From Xanthomonas sp. (lineage in GTDB: Bacteria; Pseudomonadota; Gammaproteobacteria; Xanthomonadales; SZUA-5), in assembly GCA_020693165.1 (NCBI GenBank), contig JAIMJQ010000024.1, forward strand, positions 1-35,922: DNA of 35,922 nucleotides, read 5' to 3'. The position numbers were made by a program, and so were the translations under genes. The notes under the pieces were generated by a model. It was not told where the DNA came from, made no database searches, and was given only the letters and a program-made list of their open reading frames with translations. Of the stretch, positions 9,584 through 17,945 are shown piece by piece; position 1 is the first letter of the stretch; each line of letters opens with the position of its first letter.

Positions 9584-10348
9584 TCACTCAAGTGCGCCGT
9601 GTCCGTCCGTCGGCTGCGCTGGCGCATCGGCGGCGTCAACCGCTTCGGGCTGCGCGGCTACGGCGGCAACTGCGGGCGGGAAGCCAAGGCCCATTTCGCT
9701 GACCACCGGCGGCTGCTCGCGCACCGGCGGAATGTCCGAGGTGAATTCGGAGTCGCCGCGCGGATAGCCGTCAGCCAGTTCGACGCCCGCGGGCAGTTCG
9801 GGCGGCGCCAGGCGGATCGACAGTTGTCCGGGCGCAAGCAACGCGGTCGACAGGGATCCGTCGGTCCAGTTGCTGACATAGCCGCCGTAATCCCAGTCGA
9901 AGCCGAGGAACCGGAACGGCTTGCCATTCAGACGTTCGAGGTCGAGCGTGGTCATGCCCAGGCGCAGGCCCATCGGCCCGGTCCAGCGCGATCCGGCGTC
10001 GCGAATGTGGATTGCGGTGATCGCACCGCCGGGGTTGCCGTCGATGAAGTAGACGAAGGCGCGCCGCGTCGGGTCGTCTGGATGGATCACCGCGCCAGGT
10101 TCGGTTTGTCCCTCGCCCAGTGGCACCGCTTGCTCGACCACTGCCTCGGCGCCGTAACGTCGACGCAGCGCAGCTAGATCCATGTCGCCCCGGAAGCCGT
10201 TGCCGCCGACGGCGAGCACGTGCAGATCGCCTTCCGGGATCGGCGGCGCCGGTACCGCGATCGGAACCGGTGCAGCAGGTGGCGGCGGCGGTTCCGACCC
10301 GGAACAGCCAACCAGAAGGAGCAAGCAGGGCAGGGCGTGCAGGCGCAT
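9584..10348 (-). CDS. Putative outer-membrane lipoprotein of unknown function
   Basis: 254 residues from the ATG at 10348. The N-terminus MRLHALPCLLLLVGC is a type II signal peptide with lipobox LVGC (lipidated C15, Ser at +2). A Pro-rich linker (SEPPPPPAAPVP) follows. The folded part (about 40-220) has no family I recognise: GDMDLAALRRRYG, a PTRRAFVYFIDG strand, TGPMGLRLGMTTLDLERLNGKPF and a WDYGGYVSNWTDG segment. The pattern of a short Gly-rich turn followed by LERLNGKPF recalls proteins that read small periplasmic domains, but I do not assign one. The C-terminus is Ala/Pro-rich. A longer frame upstream lacks features of a real N-terminus. Intervals of 33 bp to the hydrolase gene and 124 bp from the CAP gene suggest one transcription unit. 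Confidence 0.7.
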   Translation of the reverse strand: MRLHALPCLLLLVGCSGSEPPPPPAAPVPIAVPAPPIPEGDLHVLAVGGNGFRGDMDLAALRRRYGAEAVVEQAVPLGEGQTEPGAVIHPDDPTRRAFVYFIDGNPGGAITAIHIRDAGSRWTGPMGLRLGMTTLDLERLNGKPFRFLGFDWDYGGYVSNWTDGSLSTALLAPGQLSIRLAPPELPAGVELADGYPRGDSEFTSDIPPVREQPPVVSEMGLGFPPAVAAVAAQPEAVDAADAPAQPTDGHGALE

Positions 10349-10472
10349 CGGCAAGGACCGTCTGGGCAGTTTCGGATCAGAACAACGCGATTGTGGCATC
10401 GCCAGCGCCGGCCAGCTCCCGCGAAAGCGCCTGCATTCGTAAATCAATGCGTTCAGCAGTCGAGCGGTCGCA

Positions 10473-11096
10473 TCACTGCTCGAAGGTGGCGATGAACAGC
10501 GGCTCACTCTGGCACGCACCCATGGCGCCGCCTGGATCGTTGCCATCGCCGAACCAGATCACCGCGTAGTTGCCGGCAACCCCCACGCCCATGCCGTGAA
10601 AGGTCACGCCAGCCCAGCTACCCTGGTTGAGGACGACGTCGCGGTGGGCCGGGCTCGATTGCCATTGCGACAGCGCTTGCGCAGCGGTCATCGGGGCGCC
10701 GGAATCGGCTGTGATTTCGAAGCCGTTGCCGCTATAGGCGTTGAGCGAGATCTGTCGCGGCTTGTTCCACATCTGCGCCGCTTGAGCGTGATCCGGCGTA
10801 TAGCAGACCGCCTGCCACAGCGACGGCATGGCGCCCGACCAGCTGTGCGAATTGCAGTTGCCGCCGACCGCATTGTTGGCGATCCGATCCCACACCTTGA
10901 ACTGGCCGGTGGTGCTCAGCCAGCGCGTGGCCGGCAGCGCTGCCTTGCCGTTCTGAACGCGATACGCGTTCACCAGTTGCACCAGCGCAGCTTCCTCGGC
11001 ATTGAGGCAGACGCCGGTGTTGGCGGGAACGGGTGCGGTCTGGGCGCACACAGCCGGTGCGAGGGCCGTCAGACAACAGAAGAGCAGTATTCGCAT
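10473..11096 (-). CDS. Secreted CAP-domain (SCP/PR-1-like) protein
   Basis: 207 residues from the ATG at 11096, with a signal peptide MRILLFCCLTALAPAVCAQ. The mature protein carries a CAP fold: an NAYRVQNGKAALPATRWLS helix, the metal-site region GGNCNSHSWSG, and the later SSPAHRDVVLNQ and YAVIWFGD segments. The two conserved histidines typical of the CAP cavity are therefore visible. Paired cysteines (GVCLN, GGNC, AVCY, GACQ) suggest disulfides. CAP proteins in bacteria are secreted, with poorly known activities. An upstream in-frame ATG at 11126 would precede the signal peptide and is less likely. It is the probable first gene of the set running to 8645. Confidence 0.8.
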   Translation of the reverse strand: MRILLFCCLTALAPAVCAQTAPVPANTGVCLNAEEAALVQLVNAYRVQNGKAALPATRWLSTTGQFKVWDRIANNAVGGNCNSHSWSGAMPSLWQAVCYTPDHAQAAQMWNKPRQISLNAYSGNGFEITADSGAPMTAAQALSQWQSSPAHRDVVLNQGSWAGVTFHGMGVGVAGNYAVIWFGDGNDPGGAMGACQSEPLFIATFEQ

Positions 11097-11212
11097 CGTG
11101 CTCGATGGGCAATCAGACGCGGGCATTTTATCATCCTGGCGAGCGCCGCAGGCGTGACCGGTGTCGCGCGCCGTGGTCCTTTGCAGGACGGGGCTTGCTC
11201 CGCTGCTTCTGC

Positions 11213-12055
11213 TCAGACTCCGAGCTGCCTGGCGTGATGCCGCAAGTGATCGGCGACGAAGCTCTGGATGAAGTAATAGCCGTGGTCATAACCGGCATGG
11301 CGACGCAGGGTCAGCGGCTGGCCGGCGTGCGCGCAGGCCGCTTCGAAGCGTTCCGGCTGCAACTGCGTCGCCAGGAATTTGTCGCCGAGGCCCTGGTCGA
11401 TCAGGATTTCGCCCGGGTAGCGTGCCTGCGCGATCAGCGCGCAGGCATCGTGCGCGGAACATGCCGCGGGGTCGTCGCCGAGCAATCGCGGCAGCGCTTT
11501 CTGGCCCCACGGCACCTGCGTCGGTGCCACGATCGGAGCGAAGGCCGACACACTGCGGAAACGTCGTGGGTGTCGCAGCGCCAGGGTCAGCGCACCGTGG
11601 CCGCCCATCGAATGGCCGAAGATGCCGCAGCGATCGAGGTCGGCATTGAACTCGGCGCCGATCAGCTCGGGCAGTTCAGCGACGACATGGGATTCCATGC
11701 GAAAGCGCGACGACCACGGCGCCACCGTCGCATCGACATAAAATCCTGCGCCCTCGCCGAACTCCCAGTCGCCGGTGGCGCCGTCGATGCCGGTATCGCG
11801 CGGACTGGTGTCCGGCGCAACCAGCATCAGCCCGAGTTCGGCGGCCACCCGCTGCGCACCCGCCTTGATTGCGAAGGTCTCCTCGGTACAGGTCAGTCCG
11901 GCGAGGTAGAACAGCACCGGCACGCGTCCGGCCGTCGCCTGCGGCGGCCGGTAGACGGAAAAGCGCATCGGCGAATTGCACGCCGTCGACGTGTGGCGAT
12001 AGAAGCCCTGCACGCCGCCGAAGCAGGCGTGCTCGCTGATGACTTCCAGCGCCAT
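11213..12055 (-). CDS. fghA: S-formylglutathione hydrolase
   Basis: 280 residues, the normal length for the esterase-D type enzyme. It hydrolyses S-formylglutathione to formate and glutathione, the last step of glutathione-dependent formaldehyde oxidation. The alpha/beta hydrolase triad is visible: S149 in GHSMGGHGA, D225 in QGLGDKFL and H258 in GYDHGYYF. The oxyanion region FYLAGLTCTEETF (49-61) is characteristic of this family. The start codon overlaps the adhC stop by one base (TGATG at 12053-12057), which implies translational coupling. A longer open frame through adhC is only a shadow. Cytoplasmic. Confidence 0.95.
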   Translation of the reverse strand: MALEVISEHACFGGVQGFYRHTSTACNSPMRFSVYRPPQATAGRVPVLFYLAGLTCTEETFAIKAGAQRVAAELGLMLVAPDTSPRDTGIDGATGDWEFGEGAGFYVDATVAPWSSRFRMESHVVAELPELIGAEFNADLDRCGIFGHSMGGHGALTLALRHPRRFRSVSAFAPIVAPTQVPWGQKALPRLLGDDPAACSAHDACALIAQARYPGEILIDQGLGDKFLATQLQPERFEAACAHAGQPLTLRRHAGYDHGYYFIQSFVADHLRHHARQLGV

Positions 12056-13164
12056 CAGTAGATCACCACGCTGCGGATCGACTCGCCGCGGTGCATCAGA
12101 TCGAAGCCCTCGTTGATCTGCTCCAGCGGCATCGTGTGGGTGATCAGGCTGTCGATGTCGATGCGGCCATCCATGTACCAGTCGACGATTTTCGGCACGT
12201 CGGTGCGCCCGCGCGCGCCGCCGAAGGCGCTGCCGCGCCAGTTGCGCCCGGTGACCAGCTGGAACGGGCGCGTCGAGATTTCCTTGCCGGATTCGGCCAC
12301 GCCGATGATCACCGAGGTGCCCCAGCCCTTGTGGCAGCACTCCAGCGCCTGGCGCATCAAGGTCGGGTGGCCGACGCACTCGAAACTGTAGTCGGCACCG
12401 CCCTGGGTCAGTCCGACCAGGTATTGCACCAGATCACCTTCGATCTCCTTCGGATTGACGAAATCGGTCATGCCGAACTTCTCCGCCAGCGCGCGCTTGG
12501 CCGGATTGATGTCGACACCGACGATCTGCGCCGCGCCGACCATGCGCGCGCCCTGGATCACGTTCAGGCCGATGCCGCCAAGCCCGAACACCACCACGCG
12601 CGAGCCGGCTTCGACCTTGGCCGTGTAGATCACCGCGCCGATGCCGGTGGTGACGCCGCAACCGATGTAGCAGACCTTGTCGAAGGGCGCATCGGGACGG
12701 ATCTTCGCCACCGCGATTTCCGGCAGCACGATGTAGTTGGCGAAGGTCGAAGTGCCCATGTAGTGGTACAGCGGCTTGCCGTCGAGGGAGAAGCGGCTGG
12801 TTCCGTCCGGCATCAGGCCCTGGCCCTGGGTGCTGCGGATCGCCTGGCACAGATTGGTCTTCGGATTCAGGCAGTACTCGCACTCGCGGCATTCTGGCGT
12901 GTACAGCGGGATCACGTGATCGCCCCGGCGCACGCTCTTCACCCCGGCACCGACATCGACGATGACGCCGGCGCCTTCATGCCCGAGGATCGACGGAAAC
13001 AGACCCTCGGCGTCGGCGCCCGACAGCGTGTAGGCGTCGGTGTGGCAGATGCCGGTGGCCTTGATCTCGACCAGCACTTCGCCGGCGCGCGGGCCTTCGA
13101 GGTCGACCATTTCGATGCAGAGCGGGGCTCCTGCCTGGTGGGCGACTGCAGCGCGGACTTTCAT
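12055..13164 (-). CDS. adhC: S-(hydroxymethyl)glutathione dehydrogenase / class III alcohol dehydrogenase
   Basis: 369 residues, the exact usual length of the class III enzyme (also named frmA or flhA). It oxidises S-hydroxymethylglutathione to S-formylglutathione with NAD. Catalytic zinc ligands are C40 (ATGICHTD), H62/E63 (LGHEGAG) and C169 (GCGVTTG). The structural zinc site is C92, C95, C98 and C106 (CRECEYC ... NLC). The NAD-binding GLGGIG lies at 194-199. The ATG at 13164 has an AAGGAT ribosome-binding site and begins the conserved KVRAAVA; upstream in-frame starts are unnecessary. It is the first gene of the two-gene adhC-fghA operon. No FrmR-type repressor gene is adjacent. Confidence 0.96.
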   Translation of the reverse strand: MKVRAAVAHQAGAPLCIEMVDLEGPRAGEVLVEIKATGICHTDAYTLSGADAEGLFPSILGHEGAGVIVDVGAGVKSVRRGDHVIPLYTPECRECEYCLNPKTNLCQAIRSTQGQGLMPDGTSRFSLDGKPLYHYMGTSTFANYIVLPEIAVAKIRPDAPFDKVCYIGCGVTTGIGAVIYTAKVEAGSRVVVFGLGGIGLNVIQGARMVGAAQIVGVDINPAKRALAEKFGMTDFVNPKEIEGDLVQYLVGLTQGGADYSFECVGHPTLMRQALECCHKGWGTSVIIGVAESGKEISTRPFQLVTGRNWRGSAFGGARGRTDVPKIVDWYMDGRIDIDSLITHTMPLEQINEGFDLMHRGESIRSVVIY

Positions 13165-13232
13165 GGCGGGATCCTTGGAGTCGATGGCGATCAGCCAAGC
13201 ATACATAGCGCGCGTCGAAACCCTGTGCTCTG

Positions 13233-13272
13233 GTAGCCCGGGGTACGCGCCACCGGCGGGTGCCCCAGGTAC
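13233..13272. repeat. Imperfect GC-rich hairpin in the adhC-deaminase divergent region
   Basis: GTAGCCCGGGGTACGCGCC (13233-13251) pairs imperfectly with the segment 13255-13272, which ends GCCCCAGGTAC. It resembles REP-like 'TAGCCCGGG' palindromes of proteobacteria. It lies 69 bp upstream of the adhC start and could act as an insulator or simply be a repeat. Confidence 0.35.
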
Positions 13273-13339
13273 TTGGCGCACGCCGCGGCCGCCGGTGCAT
13301 CGCTGCGCGCTACGCCAGACAGCCTCGATCGCGCTCGTG

Positions 13340-13373
13340 CCCCCCCCCCATTCGATGCCCGGCTCGCTATAAG
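13340..13373 (+). promoter_or_regulatory. Poly-C tract plus TATAAG -10 box before the deaminase gene
   Basis: Ten consecutive C residues (13340-13349) end 18 bp before TATAAG (13368-13373), a 5/6 match to the -10 consensus. The -10 box lies 30 bp before the ATG at 13404. With 17-bp spacing the -35 position falls in the C tract itself, so no normal -35 hexamer exists. GAGGAAC at 13391-13397 is the ribosome-binding site. Confidence 0.45.
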
Positions 13374-13403
13374 CTGATTTCACCGAAAACGAGGAACAAC
13401 GCC

Positions 13404-13841
13404 ATGGACCCCTTCCTGCAAGCCGCCATCGAAGAAGCCGAACTGGGCCTGTCCGAGGGCGGCATCCCGATCGGCTCGGTGCTGGTGCGCGATGGCAAAA
13501 TCATCGGCCGCGGCCACAACCGTCGCGTGCAGAAGGGCAGCACGACCCTGCACGGCGAGATGGACGCACTCGAGAACGCCGGTCGCCAGCCGGCTCGGGT
13601 CTATCGCGAGTGCACGATCTACACCACGCTGTCGCCGTGCCCGATGTGCTCGGGCGCGATCCTGCTGTACGGCATTCCGCGCGTGATCGTCGGCGAAAAC
13701 CGCAGTTTCCTTGGCGAAGAAGCGCATCTGCGCAGCCGCGGCGTTGAGGTGACGGTAGTCGACGACCCGCGCTGCATCGAACTGATGCGCGAATTCATGG
13801 CCGCCAAACCCGAATTGTGGAACGAGGACATCGGCGAGTAG
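13404..13841 (+). CDS. Cytosine deaminase of the fungal (Fcy1) type / nucleoside deaminase
   Basis: 145 residues, a single cytidine-deaminase-like domain. The zinc site is H50-x-E52 (TTLHGEMDAL) with the PCPMC motif giving C79 and C82; E52 is the proton shuttle. Several features match the yeast cytosine deaminase pattern rather than tRNA adenosine deaminase TadA. These are N39 in GRGHNRR, LYGIPRVIVGEN after the second zinc motif, and a C-terminal WNEDIGE corresponding to the substrate-closing W-x-x-D-I tail of the yeast enzyme. The likely reaction is cytosine to uracil, in pyrimidine salvage, but another small aminated base cannot be excluded. The ATG at 13404 is preceded by GAGGAAC. It ends 18 bp before the convergent diguanylate cyclase gene. 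Confidence 0.85.
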   Translation: MDPFLQAAIEEAELGLSEGGIPIGSVLVRDGKIIGRGHNRRVQKGSTTLHGEMDALENAGRQPARVYRECTIYTTLSPCPMCSGAILLYGIPRVIVGENRSFLGEEAHLRSRGVEVTVVDDPRCIELMREFMAAKPELWNEDIGE

Positions 13842-13859
13842 CGGGCCGCCAGGACAAGC

Positions 13860-16727
13860 TCATCGGCTACCGGTGTCCTCGCAGCCGACGACGCGGTCGC
13901 GACCGTCGTGCTTGGCCTGATAGAGCGCCTGGTCTGCCCGATGGTACAGGGCTTCGGCGCTTTCGCCGGTCCGCGCGCGCGCCCAGCCGGTGCTGACGGT
14001 GACCTGCTTCGACACCGGCGAGTCCGGATGCGCAAGCCCGCGCTGCCGGAGTTGCACGCGCACCCGTTCAGCCAGCGCCGCCGCTACCACGTGATCGGCG
14101 TGCGGCAACAGCAACGCAAACTCCTCACCGCCGAGGCGTGCGGCGAGGTCGTCCTCGTGGCGCACCGCGTGGGCGAGCAACTCGCCGATGCTGCTCAGGC
14201 AGCGATCGCCGGCCTGGTGGCCGAGCGCGTCGTTGTAGCGTTTGAAGTGGTCGACATCGAACAGCAGCAGCGCCGGACGCCCGCCGCCGGCCAGCGCGCG
14301 CGTCAGCATCGCGTCGAACACTCGGCGGTTGGCCAGTCCGGTCAGCGCGTCGGTCGATGCCAGCCGTTCCAGCGCCAGGGTCTTTTCGGCAACCTCGTCG
14401 AGCAAGCGCTGGCGTTGCCTTCGCAGCGCACGGATGTGCGCAATCGGCAGCGCCGAGAGCGCCAGCAGCAGCGCGGCCGCGAGGCCAATGCGCACACTCT
14501 GGCGCTCCAGCAGGCGCGGCTCGATGGTGAACGCATGGGCGGTCACCGCGGCCGGAGTGCCGGTTCCGGGCAGGATCGCGCGCAACTCGAAGCGATAACT
14601 GCCAGGACCGAGCGCGGGAAACAGCGCGCTGCGGTTGTCGCCGACTTCCACCCAGTCGGCGAGCAGCGGCAGCAGCCGATAAGCGAACGCGGCATCGCCA
14701 CCGACCGCCGCCGGTAATGCCGTGTAGCGAATACCGACCCGGCGCGTGCCCGCCGGCAGCACCCGCGCACGCGCCGGCGGCGACCAGCCGTCGTCGCTCT
14801 CGATGCCGGTGATCACCGGACTCACTGCCACCCGGCGCTGGTCGAGGCCAGCCGGGTCGACGCGACTGACGCCGTTGGTGGTGGCGAACCACAGCGATCC
14901 ATTGCGCGCGGCGATCGCTGGCGACTGGCCGCCGCCATTGAACTCGGTGCTGGTCAGTCCGTCGGCCAGATCGAAGCGCTGCGCCACCGGTTCCTCGGCG
15001 CGGCCAGCGGCGTGCAGGCGCAGATCGGCGACGTTGAAGCGGAAAAGTCCGACGTTGCTCGGCACCCACAAACCGCCGCGGTCGTCGGGCAGCAAGGCAT
15101 GGAACCCGCGCCCGTAGCTGCGCTGGAAGGCGTCCAGCGGGTGGAAGCTGCCGTCCTCGGCCTGCCAGCCTAACCGCGCGCCGGCCAGCCAGCGGCGACC
15201 ATCCGGATCGACCCACATCGCGCGCAGCCCGCCGACTTCGGCACCGAGCAGTTGCTGGTAGCCGCTGCCGTCGCGTCGCCACAGCCCGCTGCGCGCACTG
15301 ACCAGCAACAGGCCGTCCCGGTCCGGGTAGATGGCGATGATACGATCGGCACTCTCCAGCGGTGGCGCTTCGACCGGCTCGGCGCGGTCGCCATTGACCC
15401 GCCAGAGTCGGTCGCCGCCGGCCCAGATCTGGCCCTGCGCGTCCCGGTTCAGGCTCCATACCTGCAGATCGTCGGTGCCTTGGATCAGGCGGAAACGGCC
15501 CTCCGTCAGGGCGTACAGACCGCCCTCGGTGGCTACCAGCATGTCGTCATCGCGCTCCAGCAGGCTGCGAGTGACTGCCCGGTAGCCCGCTCCGGCGGCG
15601 CCGATGATCTGCACCTGGCTGCCGTCGCGCCAGGAGATACCGGCATTGCTTCCAGCCCAGATACGCCCGCCGCGATCCTGGTACAGGGTCCAGATGAACG
15701 CACTGGCCAGACCGTCCGCAGCTTGCCAACGCCAGAACGCGCTCGGTCGGATGCGATTGAGGCCGGTACCCGGGCCGGCGGCCCACACCGCGCCGACGCT
15801 GTCCTGGTGCATCCAGTAGAAGGTGTCGCCCTGCAGGCCATTGCCGGAATTGACGACAGTCTGCACTTCGCCGTCGACCAGATGGGCAAGCCCGCCGCCG
15901 GACGTCGCTGCCCAGATGCCACCGCTGCCATCGTCGATCACCTGGCGTGCGACATCGTTGGGAAATCCGTTGCTGCGGTCGTAGTAGCGCCAGCCGGTGG
16001 CATCCATCCGCGCCAGTCCGCTGCCGCGGGTTCCCACCCACAGCGCGCCATGAACGTCCTGGTGCAGCGACCAGATATAGGTGTCCAGAGGCGCCTGGTC
16101 GATGCGCTCGCTGCGTCCGGCCTGGCGCCAATACAGGCCGCGATCGGTACCGATCCACAGCCGTCCGCTGCGATCCTCCAGCAGCGCCGACACCGGCAGG
16201 CGCTCGTGTTCAGTTGCCGGCGCACGCACCTTGCGCGTAGCGAGCGGATCTTCGATCGCGAACAGCCCTTGTCCAGTGCCCACCAGCAGCGCCCCGGCGC
16301 GGCCGATGGCGAGCGCGCGCACGTCGATCGCCGGCACCTGTGGCAGCAGTTCGACCGCGGTGCTGACGTTGTCGCTGCCGACACGTACCAGACCGCGTTC
16401 GCGGGTGCCGAACCAGAGCGCGCCGTCAGCAGTCTGCGCCGCCACACTGGCGCCGCGCAGCAGTTCGGCATCGGCGCCCTCCAGGCGCAGCGGCTGGAAT
16501 CCGTAGCCGTCGAACAGCGTCGGCCGCTCGTAGAAACTGGTGACCAGCAGGTGCCCGTCCTGCAGCGGCAGCACCATGTTCAGCGAATCGCTGGGCAACC
16601 CGGCGCGACTGGTCCAGGCATCGACACGCCAGGCTTGCGCGCACGCGGGCTGACCTGCGAGCGCGATCGCCGCCGCGGTGAGCAGCGCAATGGCCTGCGT
16701 GATCCAAGTGTGCCGGCCCGACACCAT
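13860..16727 (-). CDS. Beta-propeller sensor diguanylate cyclase
   Basis: 955 residues. A signal peptide (about 1-31) leads into a large periplasmic region of two-component-regulator propeller repeats. About thirteen blades' signatures are visible, for example LWIGTDRGLYW, LWVGTRGSGL, IWAGSNAGISW and LWFATTNGVSRV. A Y_Y_Y domain (about 655-735) follows, with VGIRYTAL and GSYRFELRA. A membrane span lies at about 744-768, then a short coiled linker and a cytoplasmic GGDEF domain. The active site is GGEEF at 866-870, so cyclase activity is expected. At the canonical inhibitory-site register the residues are HEDD; an Arg lies one position earlier, so the RxxD site is probably weak. The architecture senses an extracytoplasmic ligand and makes c-di-GMP; the ligand is unknown. 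Confidence 0.92.
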   Translation of the reverse strand: MVSGRHTWITQAIALLTAAAIALAGQPACAQAWRVDAWTSRAGLPSDSLNMVLPLQDGHLLVTSFYERPTLFDGYGFQPLRLEGADAELLRGASVAAQTADGALWFGTRERGLVRVGSDNVSTAVELLPQVPAIDVRALAIGRAGALLVGTGQGLFAIEDPLATRKVRAPATEHERLPVSALLEDRSGRLWIGTDRGLYWRQAGRSERIDQAPLDTYIWSLHQDVHGALWVGTRGSGLARMDATGWRYYDRSNGFPNDVARQVIDDGSGGIWAATSGGGLAHLVDGEVQTVVNSGNGLQGDTFYWMHQDSVGAVWAAGPGTGLNRIRPSAFWRWQAADGLASAFIWTLYQDRGGRIWAGSNAGISWRDGSQVQIIGAAGAGYRAVTRSLLERDDDMLVATEGGLYALTEGRFRLIQGTDDLQVWSLNRDAQGQIWAGGDRLWRVNGDRAEPVEAPPLESADRIIAIYPDRDGLLLVSARSGLWRRDGSGYQQLLGAEVGGLRAMWVDPDGRRWLAGARLGWQAEDGSFHPLDAFQRSYGRGFHALLPDDRGGLWVPSNVGLFRFNVADLRLHAAGRAEEPVAQRFDLADGLTSTEFNGGGQSPAIAARNGSLWFATTNGVSRVDPAGLDQRRVAVSPVITGIESDDGWSPPARARVLPAGTRRVGIRYTALPAAVGGDAAFAYRLLPLLADWVEVGDNRSALFPALGPGSYRFELRAILPGTGTPAAVTAHAFTIEPRLLERQSVRIGLAAALLLALSALPIAHIRALRRQRQRLLDEVAEKTLALERLASTDALTGLANRRVFDAMLTRALAGGGRPALLLFDVDHFKRYNDALGHQAGDRCLSSIGELLAHAVRHEDDLAARLGGEEFALLLPHADHVVAAALAERVRVQLRQRGLAHPDSPVSKQVTVSTGWARARTGESAEALYHRADQALYQAKHDGRDRVVGCEDTGSR

Positions 16728-16987
16728 CGACTCTCATGTCCGCGTAGGCGTTGCCAGAGTCTACGGCGTTGGCTGGCCTCAAGGCGCGCGGCATGCTCGC
16801 CGCATGGGCGCGAGTTCCTTCTTCAGCGCTCCAGCGCGCAGCTTTGCTCAAGGAGTTCGCGCGCCATCTGTGGGAGGCCCGGTTGCCCATGGCGGTGCGC
16901 TCATTCGCGCATCGAACCTGCTTTCTACTGGTGTAGCCTTTGCGTCGGCCGCAGGCAGCGGCCGTTCAACGAATCCAGGACTGGACC

Positions 16988-17809
16988 TTGGCAGAACACA
17001 CTCCAGAATCTGCCGCTGCGGCAGCGCCGCCGTCGCCGGGCGAGTTGCAGGTGCGCGGCAGCCATGCCTCGCTGCCTGCCGACAGCAGGACTCCGCCGAT
17101 GCTGGTGTCCTACCCGAAGTCGGGCCGCACCTGGCTGCGCTACATGCTGCACCTGGCCGGCTTCGAGATCGCCGTGACCCACGCCGGCATGGGCAGCGCC
17201 GGCAAGGACTTTTTCCGCGACTACCGCGGCGTGCGCAAGTCGCGGGTGGCCGGACGTCTGCCGATATTCCTGCATCGCAATCCGATCGACACCATCGTTT
17301 CGCTGTACTTCCAGGTGCAGCGCAAGGATCTGGCGCTGGCGCAGGCGCGACACCCGCTGCGCTTCGCTCACGCGCGCTGGCGCGGGCGCCTGCCGCCTGC
17401 GGACATCGAGCAGTTCGTGCGCGATCCGCGTTTCGGGGTCGAAACCGCGTGTCGCTACAACCGCGGCTGGATCGATTACCTGACGCCGCGCGAGCCGGCG
17501 CTGGTGCTGAGCTACGAGTGGCTGCGCGCCGATCCGGCGGCGGGAGTTGCCGCCGTACTCGAATACATCGGCCACACGCCGACGCGAACCGTCGCCGAAA
17601 TCGTCGAGCAGTCGGCGTTCGAGGCGATGCAGCGCAATGAACGCAGCGGCAGGCTCGCTGGCGTCGCCGGAATGGGCGTCGCCGATGCCAACGACCCCGA
17701 GAGCGGCAAGGTGCGGCGCGGCGAGGTCAAGGGTTATGGCCGCTATCTGGCGCCGGCGACTATCGAGGAGTTGCGCGCCATCGCCGCCCGCCATGGTTTC
17801 GACGCCTGA
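16988..17809 (+). CDS. Sulfotransferase domain protein
   Basis: About 273 residues if TTG 16988 is the start; it has AGGA seven bases upstream. TTG 16940 is an alternative. The first 35 residues are Ala/Pro-rich and unconserved, so the exact start is uncertain. The sulfotransferase fold is shown by the 5'-phosphosulfate loop YPKSGRTWLRYML and the 3'-phosphate motif HRNPIDTIVSLYFQ. A C-terminal RRGEVKGYGRYL corresponds to the RKGxxGDWK-like PAPS-binding segment. It would transfer sulfate from PAPS to an unknown acceptor. No PAPS synthesis or carbohydrate/secondary-metabolite genes adjoin it. It is alone between the diverging cyclase gene and the converging DUF3011 gene. Confidence 0.8.
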   Translation: MAEHTPESAAAAAPPSPGELQVRGSHASLPADSRTPPMLVSYPKSGRTWLRYMLHLAGFEIAVTHAGMGSAGKDFFRDYRGVRKSRVAGRLPIFLHRNPIDTIVSLYFQVQRKDLALAQARHPLRFAHARWRGRLPPADIEQFVRDPRFGVETACRYNRGWIDYLTPREPALVLSYEWLRADPAAGVAAVLEYIGHTPTRTVAEIVEQSAFEAMQRNERSGRLAGVAGMGVADANDPESGKVRRGEVKGYGRYLAPATIEELRAIAARHGFDA

Positions 17810-17898
17810 GTTTTCGAGCCGAACTCGCGCGCATTTCTCACACCGGTCGTGGACGCTGGCGAAGCGCGGCCTGTTCGGGTCAGTCCTGCCGCGCACAA

Positions 17899-17932
17899 CC
17901 GGAGTGCCGGGATGTCCCGCATTCGGCTCCGG
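17899..17932. terminator. Nested hairpin between convergent genes
   Basis: CCGGAG (17899-17904) pairs with CTCCGG (17927-17932), and an inner CGGGA/TCCCG stem sits in the loop. It lies between the sulfotransferase stop and the DUF3011 stop. There is no T tract, so terminator function is tentative. Confidence 0.3.
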
Positions 17933-17945
17933 GGCGCAGCGACCT

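Noticed and set aside
15252-17177. 641-residue open frame on the plus strand
   Set aside because: It is opposite the propeller diguanylate cyclase and overlaps the sulfotransferase start in another frame; no motifs are seen.
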